A DNA stretch of 5,632 nt from Modestobacter sp. Its GTDB lineage: Bacteria > Actinomycetota > Actinomycetes > Mycobacteriales > Geodermatophilaceae. The translations under genes were made by a program, and so were the position numbers. The stretch spans positions 1 to 5,632 of the forward strand of contig JAOPWO010000209.1 in the NCBI GenBank assembly GCA_025965635.1. Reading direction: 5' to 3'. The notes below the pieces were generated by a model. The model was not told where the DNA came from. It worked only from the letters and a program-made list of their open reading frames with translations, and did not search any database. Numbering within the stretch: the first letter of the stretch is position 1; the number at the start of each line of letters is the position of its first letter. Shown in pieces: positions 5,069 to 5,632 of this stretch.

Positions 5069-5632
5069 GACTGAGCAAGCGTTCCACCGGCGCGACGATG
5101 CTCGCCGCCGCCCTCGCCGTCACGGCCAGCGGCTGCAGCACCAAGGCGCCGGAGAGCTCCGGGGGCGGCGGTGGAGGAGGCGCCGCGGCCGAGGTGCAGA
5201 CCGACGTCGGTGTCGAGGGCGAGACCATCACCCTCGGCGTCCTCACCGACCTCACCGGCGTGTTCGCGGCGCTGGGCAACGACATCACCAACGCCAACAC
5301 GCTGTTCTGGCAGGACAACAAGGTGTGCGACACGTACACCGTCGAGCTGGACGTGCAGGACACCGGTTACGTGCCGCAGCAGGGCGTCCAGCTCTACAGC
5401 GGGATGAAGGACGGCATCCTGGCCATGCAGCAGACGATCGGCTCGCCGATCAACACCCCACTGGCGCCGGAGTACGAGGCCGACCAGATCGTCAACTTCC
5501 CCTCGGCGTGGTCGAAGACCCTGACCGAGATTCCCGGCACCGGTGTCGTGGGCGCGACGTACGACGTCGAGATCGACTACGGCTACAGATACATGCTGGA
5601 GGAGGGCCTGCTGGCAGAGGGCGACACCGTCG
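5065..5632 (+). CDS. ABC transporter substrate-binding lipoprotein (branched-chain amino acid-type, periplasmic-binding fold I), 3' end beyond the window
   Basis: Extracytoplasmic ligand receptor of the LivFGHM importer; only the first 189 residues are present, about half of the usual 380-430. The signal peptide has a positive start (R2, K5, R6), a hydrophobic core (about 10-21) and a lipobox A-S-G-C with C24 as the lipidated cysteine, so the mature protein would be anchored to the outer face of the cytoplasmic membrane. A linker with seven consecutive glycines (33-39) and A-A-A follows. The domain starts at I-T-L-G-V-L-T-D-L-T-G (55-65), the typical first strand and ligand-loop motif of this family, continuing V-F-A-A-L-G. 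The segment V-Q-L-Y-S-G-M-K-D-G (108-117) followed by Q-T-I-G-S-P (121-126) also fits. The frame is open to the window edge. GTG 5065 overlaps the livM stop by four bases and has a good ribosome binding site. The ligand cannot be assigned: Leu/Ile/Val, other amino acids, amides, urea or aromatic acids are all used by relatives. Confidence 0.9.
   Translation, partial: MRLSKRSTGATMLAAALAVTASGCSTKAPESSGGGGGGGAAAEVQTDVGVEGETITLGVLTDLTGVFAALGNDITNANTLFWQDNKVCDTYTVELDVQDTGYVPQQGVQLYSGMKDGILAMQQTIGSPINTPLAPEYEADQIVNFPSAWSKTLTEIPGTGVVGATYDVEIDYGYRYMLEEGLLAEGDTV

Overview
The window is a high-GC stretch with strong G/C preference at third codon positions, frequent GTG starts and GTGA stop/start overlaps. 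This fits an actinomycete chromosome. Nothing in it fixes the genus. No phage, transposase, CRISPR, rRNA or tRNA sequence was seen, and all five recognisable genes plus the partial last gene are on the + strand.

Region 1 (1-563) holds a small protein of the dihydrofolate reductase / RibD C-terminal domain family. It is complete except for the first base of its start codon, which lies just outside the window. A GC-rich hairpin (618-650) follows it and probably acts as its terminator. Region 2 (564-1295) is a gap of about 730 bases with no convincing gene. It contains short inverted repeats, a relatively AT-rich patch with a possible promoter (about 1167-1197), and a stable imperfect hairpin (1215-1250) in what would be the leader of the next operon.

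Region 3 (1296 to the window end) is a branched-chain-amino-acid-type (LivFGHM, HAAT family) ABC importer operon. The order is ATPase (livF), ATPase (livG), permease (livH), permease (livM), then a lipoprotein substrate-binding protein cut off by the window edge. Every gene starts with GTG and every junction overlaps (4, 4, 8 and 4 bases), so the five genes look transcribed and translated as one coupled unit. The lipoprotein would capture the ligand outside the membrane, LivH and LivM would form the pore, and LivF and LivG would drive transport by ATP hydrolysis. The ligand cannot be read from the sequence: relatives carry branched-chain amino acids, other amino acids, amides, urea or aromatic compounds.

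The content is mostly ordinary. The most interesting unexplained feature is a 15-bp GC-rich hairpin (4966-4999) in the part of livM that encodes a disordered C-terminal tail, about 65 bases before the binding-protein start. It could tune the expression of the last gene relative to the membrane genes. The leader hairpin at 1215-1250 is the second candidate regulatory element.
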